From positions 3,218,501 through 3,282,500 of the forward strand of contig NZ_CP021112.1 in the NCBI RefSeq assembly GCF_002119765.1: 64,000 nucleotides of DNA. Direction: 5' to 3'. Of this stretch, positions 51,849 to 60,159 are shown piece after piece (positions within the stretch are counted from its first letter, which is position 1; every line of letters begins with the position of its first letter). The DNA comes from Pseudorhodoplanes sinuspersici (lineage in GTDB: Bacteria > Pseudomonadota > Alphaproteobacteria > Rhizobiales > Xanthobacteraceae). The notes under the pieces are model-generated. The model searched no databases. It was not told the DNA's origin and was given only the letters and a program-made list of their open reading frames with translations. The translations under genes were made by a program, and so were the position numbers.

Positions 51849-52310
51849 ATGCGCCCGGCGCGCCTATGCCGGCCGCTGGCATGCGCGGGCGCGATGATGA
51901 TCGCCAGCCTAGCGGCCGGTTGCAGCACCAGTTACCAGCTCGGATCGATGTTCGGAAAGGACGAGGATAAACCTGTCCAGACGGGCTCGGTCCCGGTTGT
52001 GGCGCGCGCTGACGAGCAGGCGCCGCATATGCCGCCGGCCTCCGATCTGGCCTATGCGAAGATGGCTGCGGCGGAAATCCTCAGCCGAGGAGCCAAGGAT
52101 TCGAGCCAGCCCTGGGAAAATCCGCAATCGGGGGCGAGGGGCACGGTGACACCCTTGGCCGCTTCCTATCGAATGGAAGGTGCTTTGTGCCGCGATTTCC
52201 TCGCAAGCTATGTGGCCGAGGGGGAGGAATCCTGGATGCAGGGGGAGGCCTGCCGGGGTGGTAAGGGGAAATGGGAGATACGCCGTCTCAAACCATGGCG
52301 GCGAACGTGA
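51849..52310 (+). CDS. RT0821/Lpp0805-family surface lipoprotein
   Basis: 153 residues with a lipoprotein signal: hydrophobic segment ending SLAAGC (lipobox). The mature C-terminal half contains the family hallmark [16 protein letters not shown] and [22 protein letters not shown], with paired cysteines. It is probably an outer-membrane or periplasmic lipoprotein, function unknown. I use ATG 51849 rather than the longer frame from 51762, which overlaps pdxH and has a poorer signal. Divergent from pdxH. Confidence 0.8.
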   Translation: MRPARLCRPLACAGAMMIASLAAGCSTSYQLGSMFGKDEDKPVQTGSVPVVARADEQAPHMPPASDLAYAKMAAAEILSRGAKDSSQPWENPQSGARGTVTPLAASYRMEGALCRDFLASYVAEGEESWMQGEACRGGKGKWEIRRLKPWRRT

Positions 52311-52367
52311 GCGCCTCGACGTTGCGAAAGCCGGATTACAATCCCAAATAACCGGGACTGACAAGTC

Positions 52368-52390
52368 GGCCGGGAGCCGGCCTCTGTTTT
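52368..52390 (+). terminator. Putative rho-independent terminator
   Basis: GGCCGG (52368-52373) pairs with CCGGCC (52377-52382) across a 3-base loop, followed by TCTGTTTT. It lies between the surface-protein gene and the DnaJ-like gene. Confidence 0.6.
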
Positions 52391-52405
52391 CAAGGAGTTT
52401 ATTGA

Positions 52406-53380
52406 ATGCGCGACCCCTACGACGTTCTGGGGGTGCCGCGGGGGGCTGCGGCTGGCCAGATCAAGTCAGCCTTTCGAAAGCTTGCCAAGAAGCACCATCC
52501 CGACGCCAACAAGGATGACCCGAAAGCCTCTGCGCGTTTCGCTGAGGCCAATGCCGCCTATGAAATTCTCGGCGACGAGAAGAAGCGCAAGCAGTTCGAC
52601 GCTGGTGAGATCGATGCCGAGGGTAAGCCGCGCTTTACTGGCTTTGAAGGCGTGCATCCCGGCGGTTTCGGTGGCGGCTCTGCTGGTCCCGACATGCATT
52701 TCGAAACATTCTCCTGGGGACCGCAAGGCGGCCAGCAGCGCAGCGCCCGTGGTGGCTTTGGCGGCATTGACGAAATTCTTAAGGAGATGATGGGGGGCCG
52801 CGCACGTGGCCGCGCCGGCGGTACGCCGTTCGAACCAGAGGAGTTTGCACCGGCGCCGGGTCAGGATGTGACCGCCTCCGTCACCATCTCGCTGTCCGAC
52901 CTTGCGCATGGCGGTTCGCGCCGCGTCTATCTGCCGACCGGCAAGGAAGTGGATGTCAAAATTCCGGTTGGTCTTTCCGACGGACAACAGATCCGGCTCA
53001 AGGGCCAAGGCTTCGTCGGTGCCGGCGGCATGCCAGGCGATGCGATCATCACCGTGAATATCGCCAAACATCCGTATTTCGAGCGTGACGGTTCAAATGT
53101 GCGTCTTGAACTGCCGATTACGCTTTACGAAGCGGTGCTTGGCGGCAAGGTGCGCGTGCCGACACTCGATGGTGCCGTGGAGCTGGCGATTCCGGCCAAC
53201 ACCAATAGCGGCCGGACGTTCCGTCTCAAAGGCAAAGGCCTGCCGGACAAAACCGGCAAGGGCGATCTGTTTGCGACCGTGCGGATCGTGTTGCCTGACC
53301 AGAGCGATGGTGAGCTTGAAGAGCTGATGCGCAAGTGGCGGGACGAGAAGCCCTACGATCCGCGCAAGAATCTTGGCTAA
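52406..53380 (+). CDS. DnaJ-like chaperone (CbpA type)
   Basis: 324 residues. The J domain (1-70) has the HPD motif at 31-33 (KKHHPDANKD). A Gly/Phe-rich linker (about 70-130) follows, then the DnaJ C-terminal substrate-binding domains (about 150-310). There is no CxxCxGxG zinc finger, so it is CbpA-like rather than DnaJ. It stimulates DnaK in the cytoplasm. It lies just beyond a terminator, so it has its own promoter. It is convergent with the anti-sigma gene. Confidence 0.9.
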   Translation: MRDPYDVLGVPRGAAAGQIKSAFRKLAKKHHPDANKDDPKASARFAEANAAYEILGDEKKRKQFDAGEIDAEGKPRFTGFEGVHPGGFGGGSAGPDMHFETFSWGPQGGQQRSARGGFGGIDEILKEMMGGRARGRAGGTPFEPEEFAPAPGQDVTASVTISLSDLAHGGSRRVYLPTGKEVDVKIPVGLSDGQQIRLKGQGFVGAGGMPGDAIITVNIAKHPYFERDGSNVRLELPITLYEAVLGGKVRVPTLDGAVELAIPANTNSGRTFRLKGKGLPDKTGKGDLFATVRIVLPDQSDGELEELMRKWRDEKPYDPRKNLG

Positions 53381-53424
53381 GTTAGTCGCTGGCGGCGCCT
53401 GCTGGTCCTTGTCAGCTCTGTCGC

Positions 53425-54258
53425 TTACGTGCCGCGCCGGCTGATCACAGGCTCAGTGGATGAGCGGTTGGCCGGCGGCGGCGGAGCCCGGTTTTCGAGC
53501 TGCTCGAATGCAGCCCTCGCAAATTCCTTGAGTCGCATCTTGTTGGCCGGGCCACTGACGACATAGCCGTAATCGCCGACCACCCAGCGGATCGCGGCGA
53601 CATTATCCGATTGATAATAACGAAATGACATTTGCTGGGCCGGCAGCTTGGTGCAATAGAAGGTAATCCGGTCTCCGTTGCCGTTCTCGTACATGAACAG
53701 GGCGGCCGGGCCGTTTTCTCCGGGCAGCAGACGGCCGCCAAGCAGCTTCATGTCGAAGGCCGAAAAGTCCGGGAGGCGCAGCGATGTGCCAAGACGGCGC
53801 GACAGCCATGGCGTCAGATGCGATTCGGTTGCGCCGACCTCCACGGGATGGCGGATTTCGCCGATATATAATTTGTGTGCGGCCAAGGCGTATTGCGCGA
53901 TCTGATCGGTCGGATCGCCAGGCGCCGCGGTGACCTCGGTCGTGTCGCGGGCCATCCAGCCGGCGACACCGCCGATCAGAAACGCAGCAGCGGCAATGGC
54001 CGCCGCGATAGCGCGCCAGTTGCGGCCCGAGCGCAGCAACGACTCGATTTTCAAATGCGACGGCACGGCTTCATGCGCGGTGCTGCCGAAGCGCGTCCGG
54101 ATCGCATCGGCCTGTACTTTCCAGGCGGCCACGCGCGCCGCGTCATCGGGATGCGATGCAAGCCATGCTTCGACTGCGGCATTGCGGTCGGCTGGCAATT
54201 CACCGTCAACGAAGGCGTGCAGTTCGTCTTCCGTCACGGGTGATTCACGATCGGTCAT
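53425..54258 (-). CDS. Membrane anti-sigma factor (ECF type)
   Basis: 277 residues. The N-terminal cytoplasmic domain (about 1-75) is like a putative zinc-finger anti-sigma, but no HxxxCxxC pair is visible, so it is the zinc-less form. One membrane segment is at about 83-101 (AIAAAIAAAAFLIGGVAGW). The periplasmic part (about 105-265) should sense envelope stress. It starts 16 bases after the sigma gene in the same direction, the classic sigma/anti-sigma order. Confidence 0.82.
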   Translation of the reverse strand: MTDRESPVTEDELHAFVDGELPADRNAAVEAWLASHPDDAARVAAWKVQADAIRTRFGSTAHEAVPSHLKIESLLRSGRNWRAIAAAIAAAAFLIGGVAGWMARDTTEVTAAPGDPTDQIAQYALAAHKLYIGEIRHPVEVGATESHLTPWLSRRLGTSLRLPDFSAFDMKLLGGRLLPGENGPAALFMYENGNGDRITFYCTKLPAQQMSFRYYQSDNVAAIRWVVGDYGYVVSGPANKMRLKEFARAAFEQLENRAPPPPANRSSTEPVISRRGT

Positions 54259-54274
54259 CGGTCACCTCTTACTT

Positions 54275-54766
54275 TCATTTCACGCGGCGCAGCACCGGGC
54301 GCTCGCCGTCGAGATAGGCTTTAATTTGCGCGCGCGCCCGTGCCAGCCGCGACATCACCGTGCCGATCGGTACCCCCTGAACCTCGGCGACTTCGCGATA
54401 GGACAGTCCCTCCAGCACCACCAGCAGCAGTGCCTGCTTTTGATCGTCAACCAGAAGATCGAGCGCCCGCTCGATGTCGCGGCCGCCGGCTTCGGGACCG
54501 GCAGAATCCGGTGCGTCATTATCTTCCAGCGTTGAGGTCGAGGGCCGGCGTGCCAGCGAACGCAGGCGATTGCGATTGAGATTGGTTAGGATGGTGAACA
54601 GCCATGACCGGATCTCCCCGCCGTGGAACAGATGTTCCGAGCGCAAGGCGCGGACCAGTGTGTCCTGCACGAGATCGTCCGCCAGTTCACCGTCACGCGT
54701 CAGCGCCCGCGCATAGCGCCGCAACGCTGGAACGTTGGTCTCCACATCCTGCCGAAAGCTGCTCAT
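54275..54766 (-). CDS. ECF RNA polymerase sigma factor
   Basis: 163 residues, normal ECF length. Region 2 (about 10-75) includes LVQDTLVRALR and EIRSWLFTILTNL; region 4 (about 110-155) has LVDDQKQALLLVVLEGLSYREVAEVQGVPIGTVMSRLARAR, the helix-turn-helix. It binds core RNA polymerase and is held by the downstream anti-sigma factor. I start at ATG 54766 (AGGGA about 8 bases before); the open frame extends upstream to 54835 but is not conserved. A perfect 7-base dyad lies in the leader. Confidence 0.88.
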   Translation of the reverse strand: MSSFRQDVETNVPALRRYARALTRDGELADDLVQDTLVRALRSEHLFHGGEIRSWLFTILTNLNRNRLRSLARRPSTSTLEDNDAPDSAGPEAGGRDIERALDLLVDDQKQALLLVVLEGLSYREVAEVQGVPIGTVMSRLARARAQIKAYLDGERPVLRRVK

Positions 54767-54797
54767 CAATCGGGTCCCTGGAAATCTGTATCTCGAA

Positions 54798-54816
54798 CCA
54801 CTATCCGGCATAGTGG
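54798..54816. promoter_or_regulatory. Dyad upstream of the ECF sigma gene
   Basis: CCACTAT (54798-54804) and ATAGTGG (54810-54816) with a 5-base spacer form a perfect inverted repeat 32 to 50 bases before the sigma start. Could be an operator or a 5' hairpin. Confidence 0.35.
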
Positions 54817-55013
54817 ATGTTCGGCCGCTGGGCAAAAACAGCTGTCGGCAGTTGTGGTGTCCATGCCCGGACTAACACCCGGGGCATATTCACTATTCCG
54901 AAATTGATAGCCGGAGCGATCGCCCACAGGCCGCCTGCGGGCCTGTTCTTGATGGTCCCGATACCCTGTGCCACAAGATGACCGCTCAAAAGCGCCTCAA
55001 AAAAGGAACATCA

Positions 55014-55832
55014 ATGCCGGACGCACCTGGCCTCATGCGCGGAAAACGCGGGCTGATCATGGGGGTCGCGAATAACCGTTCGATCGCCTGGGGTATCGCC
55101 AAGGCCTGCCACAATCATGGGGCGGACCTGGCCTTCACCTACCAGGGCGACGCGCTGAAAAAGCGGGTCGAGCCGCTGGCCGAGGAGGTCGACGGCATCG
55201 TGGTCGGCCATTGCGACGTGTCCGAACCGGCCACCATCGATGCGGCGTTTCAGGCGGTGGAAGCAGCCTGGGGTTCGCTCGATTTTGTGGTGCACGCCAT
55301 CGCCTTCTCCGACAAGGATCAACTCGACGGGCGTTATATCGATACGACCGAAGACAACTTCGTGAAGACGATGTTGATCTCCTGCTATTCGTTCACCGCG
55401 ATCGCTCAGCGGGCCGAGAAGCTGATGACGAATGGCGGATCGATGCTGACGCTGACCTATTACGGCGCCGAGAAATGGATGCCACATTACAATGTCATGG
55501 GTCTGGCGAAGGCTGCGCTCGAATCCTCGGTGCGTTATCTCGCCGCCGATCTCGGTCAAAAGAACATCCGCGTGAATGCGATCTCCGCCGGCCCGATCAA
55601 GACGCTGGCTGCGTCGGGGATCGGCGATTTCCGGTATATCCTGAAATGGAACGAATATAATACACCGCTGCGCCGCAATGTTTCGCTCGATGAGGTCGGC
55701 GATTCCGCCGCCTATTTCCTGTCGGATCTTTCGCGCGGCGTGACCGGAGAGATCCATCATGTCGATGCCGGTTACCATGTTGTCGGCATCAAGCATCCTG
55801 ATGCGCCGGATTTGACCGTCGGCGAACCCTGA
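55014..55832 (+). CDS. fabI: Enoyl-[acyl-carrier-protein] reductase (FabI)
   Basis: 272 residues. It catalyses the last reductive step of each fatty acid elongation cycle with NADH. Hallmarks: GVANNRSIAWGIA (cofactor), the Y-x6-K pair in YNVMGLAKAAL, and the loop AISAGPIKTLAASGI. The ATG at 55014 has AAGGA 6 bases before, and MPDAPGLMRGKRGLIMG is a normal beginning; the open frame from 54978 has no ribosome site. It ends 21 bases before a strong terminator. Confidence 0.93.
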   Translation: MPDAPGLMRGKRGLIMGVANNRSIAWGIAKACHNHGADLAFTYQGDALKKRVEPLAEEVDGIVVGHCDVSEPATIDAAFQAVEAAWGSLDFVVHAIAFSDKDQLDGRYIDTTEDNFVKTMLISCYSFTAIAQRAEKLMTNGGSMLTLTYYGAEKWMPHYNVMGLAKAALESSVRYLAADLGQKNIRVNAISAGPIKTLAASGIGDFRYILKWNEYNTPLRRNVSLDEVGDSAAYFLSDLSRGVTGEIHHVDAGYHVVGIKHPDAPDLTVGEP

Positions 55833-55853
55833 TCGGATTTTGACAGCTCTAAA

Positions 55854-55885
55854 AAAACGGCCGGACCTTGAGGTCCGGCCGTTTT
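55854..55885. terminator. Bidirectional terminator after fabI
   Basis: A 15-base inverted repeat (AAAACGGCCGGACCT with AGGTCCGGCCGTTTT) with almost no loop, flanked by A residues on one side and T residues on the other. It serves fabI and the convergent lysine-rich gene. Confidence 0.92.
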
Positions 55886-55906
55886 CGCGCCAGGCGCTTA
55901 ATTCAA

Positions 55907-56425
55907 TTAGGCGGCGATCCGGTATTCAATCACGTTTTCGGCCTTCTTCTTGGCCTTCTTCTTGGCTTTTTTCTTCGCAGCCGAGACGTCGGTGGCGACG
56001 GTCAGCTCAGCCTTCTTGGCCTTCTTCTTGGCTTTCTTCTTGGCAGCCGAGACGTCGGTAGCGACGGTCAGCTCAGCCTTCTTGGCCTTCTTCTTGGCTT
56101 TCTTCTTGGCAGCCGAGACGTCGGTAGCGACGGTCAGCTCAGCCTTCTTGGCCTTCTTCTTGGCTTTCTTCTTGGCAGCCGAGACGTCGGTGGCGACGGT
56201 CAGCTCAGCCTTCTTGGCCTTCTTCTTGGCTTTCTTCTTGGCAGCCGAGACGTCGGTGGCGACGGTCAGTTCAGCCTTCTTGGCCTTCTTCTTCGCTTTC
56301 TTCTTGGCGGCCGAGAAATCGGCGCTCTTCGCAACGCCTGGGGTTGCCTGAGCCGCGAGCACCGGCGACATCGTGGTCGTGCCGATGAAGCCGATCGCGG
56401 CAAGGACGGCGATCAATTTACGCAT
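55907..56425 (-). CDS. Secreted lysine-rich repeat protein
   Basis: 172 residues. A signal peptide (residues about 1-25: KLIAVLAAIGFIGT then SPVLAAQA) is followed by five exact-frame 22-residue repeats from residue 38 to 147 and a partial sixth. Each unit is a Lys/Ala helix (AAKKKAKKKAKKA) plus ELTVATDV. The protein is extremely basic, like histone H1 tails or polylysine, but is exported rather than nucleoid-bound. Function unknown; it could bind LPS, envelope polyanions or DNA outside the cell. The start at ATG 56425 is preferred because it opens the signal peptide; the longer frame to 56542 lacks one. Confidence 0.75.
   Translation of the reverse strand: MRKLIAVLAAIGFIGTTTMSPVLAAQATPGVAKSADFSAAKKKAKKKAKKAELTVATDVSAAKKKAKKKAKKAELTVATDVSAAKKKAKKKAKKAELTVATDVSAAKKKAKKKAKKAELTVATDVSAAKKKAKKKAKKAELTVATDVSAAKKKAKKKAKKKAENVIEYRIAA
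55946..56314 (-). repeat. 66-base tandem coding repeat, five units plus a partial
   Basis: Units begin at 56314, 56248, 56182, 56116 and 56050, with a partial from 55984. Each encodes one 22-residue repeat of the lysine-rich protein. The units are almost identical at DNA level, which indicates recent expansion or ongoing slippage. Confidence 0.9.
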
Positions 56426-56733
56426 GGGGTTTGTCCTCGTGAGTGGGTCGATAATTCCTGGCGAAAGTGTTCGGGTGCGATTGAGGTCCCGGAACGGGTC
56501 TTTCCCAGCCAATTCATTTGCAGATTTCATTTCCTCCGGCAAATGAAAAAATCAAAAAAACCCTTATTTTTCAAAAGCTTAACGAGCGTTCAGGTTCTCA
56601 TTAATTCGCGTTCAGCCCCATGAATGCGCATTCAGAGCAGACAAGAAAAATGCTGCACAGCAGTAATGAAATCGCCCGATTTGACCCTGCGGTTCACGCG
56701 GGCTACCAAGCCGCCTTACCCGAAAAAAGCATC
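56426..56733. other. Intergenic region, 308 bases
   Basis: Holds the divergent promoters for the lysine-rich protein gene and aroC. It contains A/T-rich stretches (56540-56580) but no gene or clear operator. Confidence 0.55.
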
Positions 56734-57858
56734 ATGTCGTTCAACACCTTCGGCCATCTGTTCCGCGTGACCTCGTTTGGCGAAAGCCACGGGCCCGCGC
56801 TTGGCTGTGTCGTCGACGGGTGCCCGCCGCGCATTCCACTCACGGCTGCAGAGATCCAGAACGATCTTGATAAACGCCGTCCTGGTCAGTCGCGATACAC
56901 GACTCAGCGCCAGGAGCCGGATGCGGTCCGCATTCTGTCTGGTGTGTTTACTGATGAAGCGACCGGTCAGGACATGACGACCGGTACGCCGATCGCGCTG
57001 CTCATCGAAAATGTCGACCAGCGCTCGAAGGATTATTCCGATATCAAGGACAAGTATCGTCCTGGACATGCCGGTTACACCTACGACGTCAAGTACGGCT
57101 TCTACGATTATCGCGGTGGCGGTCGTGCCTCGGCGCGCGAGACCGCGGCGCGTGTGGCGGCCGGTGCCATCGCGCGCAAGATCGTGCCGGGCGTGACAGT
57201 GCGCGGAGCGTTGGTGCGGATGGGACCGCATGCGGTCGACCGCTCGCGTTGGGACTGGGATGAGGTCTCGCGCAATCCTTTCTTCTGTCCTGACGCCAAG
57301 ATGGCGGAAATCTGGGCCGATTATCTCGATGGCGTCCGCAAGGCCGGCTCTTCGATCGGAGCGGTTGTCGAGATCGTGGCTGACGGTGTCCCGCCGGGCC
57401 TTGGCGCACCGGTCTATGGCAAACTCGATGCCGAGTTGGCGGCGGGCCTCATGAGCATCAATGCGGTGAAAGGCGTCGAAATCGGCGACGGCTTTGCGGC
57501 CGCGGATCTGTCCGGTGCGGACAATGCTGACGAGATGCGCATGGGCAACGATGGCAAGCCGCTGTTTCTGTCGAACCATGCGGGCGGCATCCTGGGTGGC
57601 ATCTCGACCGGTCAACCGGTGGTTGCGCGATTCGCCGTGAAGCCGACGTCCTCGATCCTGCAGCCCCGGAAGACGGTCGATCGCTACGGCCGCGACGCCG
57701 AGATCGTGACCAAAGGCCGCCACGACCCATGCGTAGGCATCAGAGGGGTCCCCGTCGGCGAGGCGATGGTGGCATGTGTCATCGCCGATCATTATCTCCG
57801 TCATCGCGGGCAGGTGGGTGAAGGGCCGTCATGGCCATTTCCCATGACCGACCGGTGA
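56734..57858 (+). CDS. aroC: Chorismate synthase
   Basis: 374 residues. It converts 5-enolpyruvylshikimate-3-phosphate to chorismate using reduced FMN. Signatures: [44 protein letters not shown], and [14 protein letters not shown] start at ATG 56734 ([10 protein letters not shown]), where homology begins; the frame extends upstream to 56620 with no conservation. Followed by ribB after a 41-base gap, probably in the same transcript. Confidence 0.94.
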   Translation: MSFNTFGHLFRVTSFGESHGPALGCVVDGCPPRIPLTAAEIQNDLDKRRPGQSRYTTQRQEPDAVRILSGVFTDEATGQDMTTGTPIALLIENVDQRSKDYSDIKDKYRPGHAGYTYDVKYGFYDYRGGGRASARETAARVAAGAIARKIVPGVTVRGALVRMGPHAVDRSRWDWDEVSRNPFFCPDAKMAEIWADYLDGVRKAGSSIGAVVEIVADGVPPGLGAPVYGKLDAELAAGLMSINAVKGVEIGDGFAAADLSGADNADEMRMGNDGKPLFLSNHAGGILGGISTGQPVVARFAVKPTSSILQPRKTVDRYGRDAEIVTKGRHDPCVGIRGVPVGEAMVACVIADHYLRHRGQVGEGPSWPFPMTDR

Positions 57859-57899
57859 TTGCCGAACCCACCAACTGCCGAACGCGGAACAGGACTTCA

Positions 57900-58991
57900 A
57901 TGCTTGACACTCAGAACCGCATCGATCAGGCGATTGCCGCCTTTGCTCGTGGCGAACTCGTTGTCGTCACCGACGACGACGACCGTGAGAATGAGGGCGA
58001 TCTCTTCGTCGCCGCGTCGCTTTGCACGCCGGAGAAGATGGGCTTCATCATCCGGCACACGTCAGGCATCGTCTGTGCGCCGTTGTCGATTGAAGAAGCA
58101 AAGCGTCTGCACCTAGACCCGATGGTATCGCGCAACGACGCGCCGCTCGGCACGGCCTTTACCGTCACCGTCGATGTGAAGCACGGCTTGACCACGGGTA
58201 TCTCGGCCGAAGAACGCACCAACACCGTCCGCGCGCTGGCCAACGGCAATAGCGGCGCTGCCGATTTTGTGCGGCCCGGCCACGTATTTCCGCTGGTTGC
58301 TAAGGAAGGCGGCGTACTGATGCGCTCCGGCCATACCGAGGCCTGCGTCGATCTCTGCAAGCTGGCACACCTGCCGCCGGTCGGGGTGCTCGCTGAATTG
58401 ATGAATGACGATGGCAGCGTCATGCGCGGCCGCCAGGTTGCTGAATTCGCCGAAAAGCATGGCCTGAAGCGCGTCTCGATTGCCGATCTGATTGCCTATC
58501 GGCAGGTGCGCGAAAAACTGGTCGAGCGCGTCGGCGAATTCCCGGTGGCATCGCCGATTGGCACGTTACAAGGCTACGCCTATGTCACACCGTTCGACCC
58601 TCAGCATCACATGGCCTTTGTGTATGGCCGGATTGGCGATGGCGAAGGCGTGCCGACGCGCTTGCACCGGGCGGACATCATTGGCGATGTGTTCGGTGGC
58701 GCGAAGACGATCAATGCCGTCCTGTCGCGTTTCAAGGACGAGGGCCGGGGCGTTATCGTCTATCTGCGTGACGGCACCGCCGGCGTGCCGGTGACGGCCA
58801 TTCCGCGTGACGGCGAAACCGATTCTGAGGCCGCCCGCATCCGGCAATGGCGCGAAATCGGGCTGGGTGCGCAGATCCTGAAGGATCTCGGCATTTCCTC
58901 GATCCGGCTGATTACCTCCAAGAAGCTCACCTATGTGGGCCTGGGTGGCTTCGGTATCGAGATTGTGTCCACCGAGTCAGTGGACGGCTGA
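57900..58991 (+). CDS. ribB: 3,4-dihydroxy-2-butanone 4-phosphate synthase with degenerate GTP cyclohydrolase II domain (RibB/RibBX)
   Basis: 363 residues. The N-terminal RibB domain (about 1-200) is intact, with DDRENEGDL, GIVCAPL, and GHTEACVDLCKLA for riboflavin synthesis. The C-terminal domain (about 210-360) has the GTP cyclohydrolase II shape, but where active enzymes carry the zinc cysteines the sequence reads LHRADIIGDVFGGAKTINAV, without them. Cyclohydrolase activity is therefore unlikely. This RibBX-type layout is known in Proteobacteria; an active ribA must lie elsewhere. Start ATG 57900 gives MLDTQNRID. Confidence 0.9.
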   Translation: MLDTQNRIDQAIAAFARGELVVVTDDDDRENEGDLFVAASLCTPEKMGFIIRHTSGIVCAPLSIEEAKRLHLDPMVSRNDAPLGTAFTVTVDVKHGLTTGISAEERTNTVRALANGNSGAADFVRPGHVFPLVAKEGGVLMRSGHTEACVDLCKLAHLPPVGVLAELMNDDGSVMRGRQVAEFAEKHGLKRVSIADLIAYRQVREKLVERVGEFPVASPIGTLQGYAYVTPFDPQHHMAFVYGRIGDGEGVPTRLHRADIIGDVFGGAKTINAVLSRFKDEGRGVIVYLRDGTAGVPVTAIPRDGETDSEAARIRQWREIGLGAQILKDLGISSIRLITSKKLTYVGLGGFGIEIVSTESVDG

Positions 58992-58998
58992 TCTCCCC

Positions 58999-59115
58999 AG
59001 AGCATGATGCCGAAAAGTGCGAAGCGGTTTTCGGACGACATCATGCTCTAACGTATTAGAATCGACCACGTTTTATGTTTTTGGATCGCTTCGATCCAAA
59101 AACATCGTGATCTAG
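58999..59115. repeat. CTAG-ended palindromic repeat, copy C
   Basis: Same element as 22764-22877, in the same orientation: AGAGCATGATGC from 58999, CATCATGCTCT, then CCACGTTTTATGTTTTTGG, and CGTGATCTAG ending at 59115. It starts 8 bases after the ribB stop. Confidence 0.9.
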
Positions 59116-59222
59116 TGCGCCGTTTCCGAAGTTATGGCAGCATAATTGCTAGCATCATAGTTGCTTAAGCCTGTTTCGATCTTTTAGTCCGCCCGACAGG
59201 GAAACAGGACGGAGGCATTCGG

Positions 59223-60059
59223 ATGTTCAGGCGTTGGTCTGTGCTGGCGGCTGTGTTGCTGTTCGCCGGCTTGGTCTTCACAGCGTGGCATCTGGATGCC
59301 GCGCCGGCACGGCGCGACCTGTCCGAGAGCAGGCAAACATCCGTCGATATCGAGTTGATACTGGCGGTCGATATCTCCTACTCGATGGACCCGGATGAAC
59401 TGGCGCTGCAGCGAGAAGGGTATTCTCGGGCGCTGACCTCTGCTGAATTCCTGAATGCTCTTAAGCAAGGCATCCACGGCAAGATTGCCATCACTTATTT
59501 TGAATGGGCCGGTGTACAGGACCAGAAGGTGGTTGTGCCGTGGCGCCTGATCGACGGGCCGGAAAGTGCCGGTTCGGTCGCCAATGAGATTTCCCAGGCT
59601 CCGTTGCGCCGTGCGGCGCGCACCTCGATTTCCGGTGCGCTGTTGTTCGGCATGAAGCTGTTCGAATCGAGCGGCCAGCGCGGCATCCGCCGCGTAATCG
59701 ATATCTCCGGCGACGGCGCCAATAACAGCGGACCTCTGGTTGTGGTCGCGCGCGATGAGGTGCTGTCCCATGGCATCACCATCAACGGACTTCCGGTGAT
59801 GCTGAAACGGCCGAGTTATTCGACCATGGATATCGAACAACTCGACGAATATTACGAGGATTGCGTGATCGGCGGTCCTGCCGCTTTTGTGGTGCCGGTC
59901 AAGGATCGCGAGAAATTCGTCGAAGCCATCCGTACCAAGCTGGTGCTCGAAATCGCAAGCCTTTCGCCAGACGCGAAAGTGACGAAGGCTTCAGCGGCCA
60001 ATCCGCGTGTGCCCTGCACGATCGGCGAGCGCATCTGGCAGGAGCGCTGGGGGAATTAG
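59223..60059 (+). CDS. DUF1194 (von Willebrand-like) secreted protein
   Basis: 278 residues with an N-terminal export signal (VLAAVLLFAGLVFT). The vWA/DUF1194 domain has a MIDAS-type metal motif AVDISYSMD (about residue 46) and later VIDISGDGANN. It should bind a divalent metal and a protein ligand in the periplasm. The family is common in Rhizobiales and function is unknown. It lies between copy C of the repeat and a further inverted repeat at 60084. Confidence 0.86.
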   Translation: MFRRWSVLAAVLLFAGLVFTAWHLDAAPARRDLSESRQTSVDIELILAVDISYSMDPDELALQREGYSRALTSAEFLNALKQGIHGKIAITYFEWAGVQDQKVVVPWRLIDGPESAGSVANEISQAPLRRAARTSISGALLFGMKLFESSGQRGIRRVIDISGDGANNSGPLVVVARDEVLSHGITINGLPVMLKRPSYSTMDIEQLDEYYEDCVIGGPAAFVVPVKDREKFVEAIRTKLVLEIASLSPDAKVTKASAANPRVPCTIGERIWQERWGN

Positions 60060-60083
60060 CTGAACTCGCTCACGCTTCAATCG

Positions 60084-60139
60084 GCCTCATCCTGAGGACT
60101 TTCGAGACGCGCAGCGCTGCTGCGCTCCTCAGGATGAGG
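60084..60139. repeat. Palindromic intergenic repeat (CCTCATCCTGAGGA type)
   Basis: Arms CCTCATCCTGAGGA (60084-60097) and TCCTCAGGATGAGG (60126-60139) form a 14-base perfect stem. This sequence type is frequent in Bradyrhizobium and relatives. It is flanked by DUF1194 and the convergent methyltransferase gene. Confidence 0.85.
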
Positions 60140-60159
60140 GCGGGGTTAGTGCGGAGAAA

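Noticed and set aside
55946-56314. Regular 66-base repeats suggesting a CRISPR array
   Set aside because: Units are contiguous with no unique spacers and code in frame for a protein repeat; no cas genes.
55868-56623. Forward open frame with repeated Leu/Phe-rich segments resembling a membrane repeat protein
   Set aside because: It is the antisense reading of the lysine-rich repeat gene; Lys codons read backwards give Phe/Leu. The reverse frame has a signal peptide.
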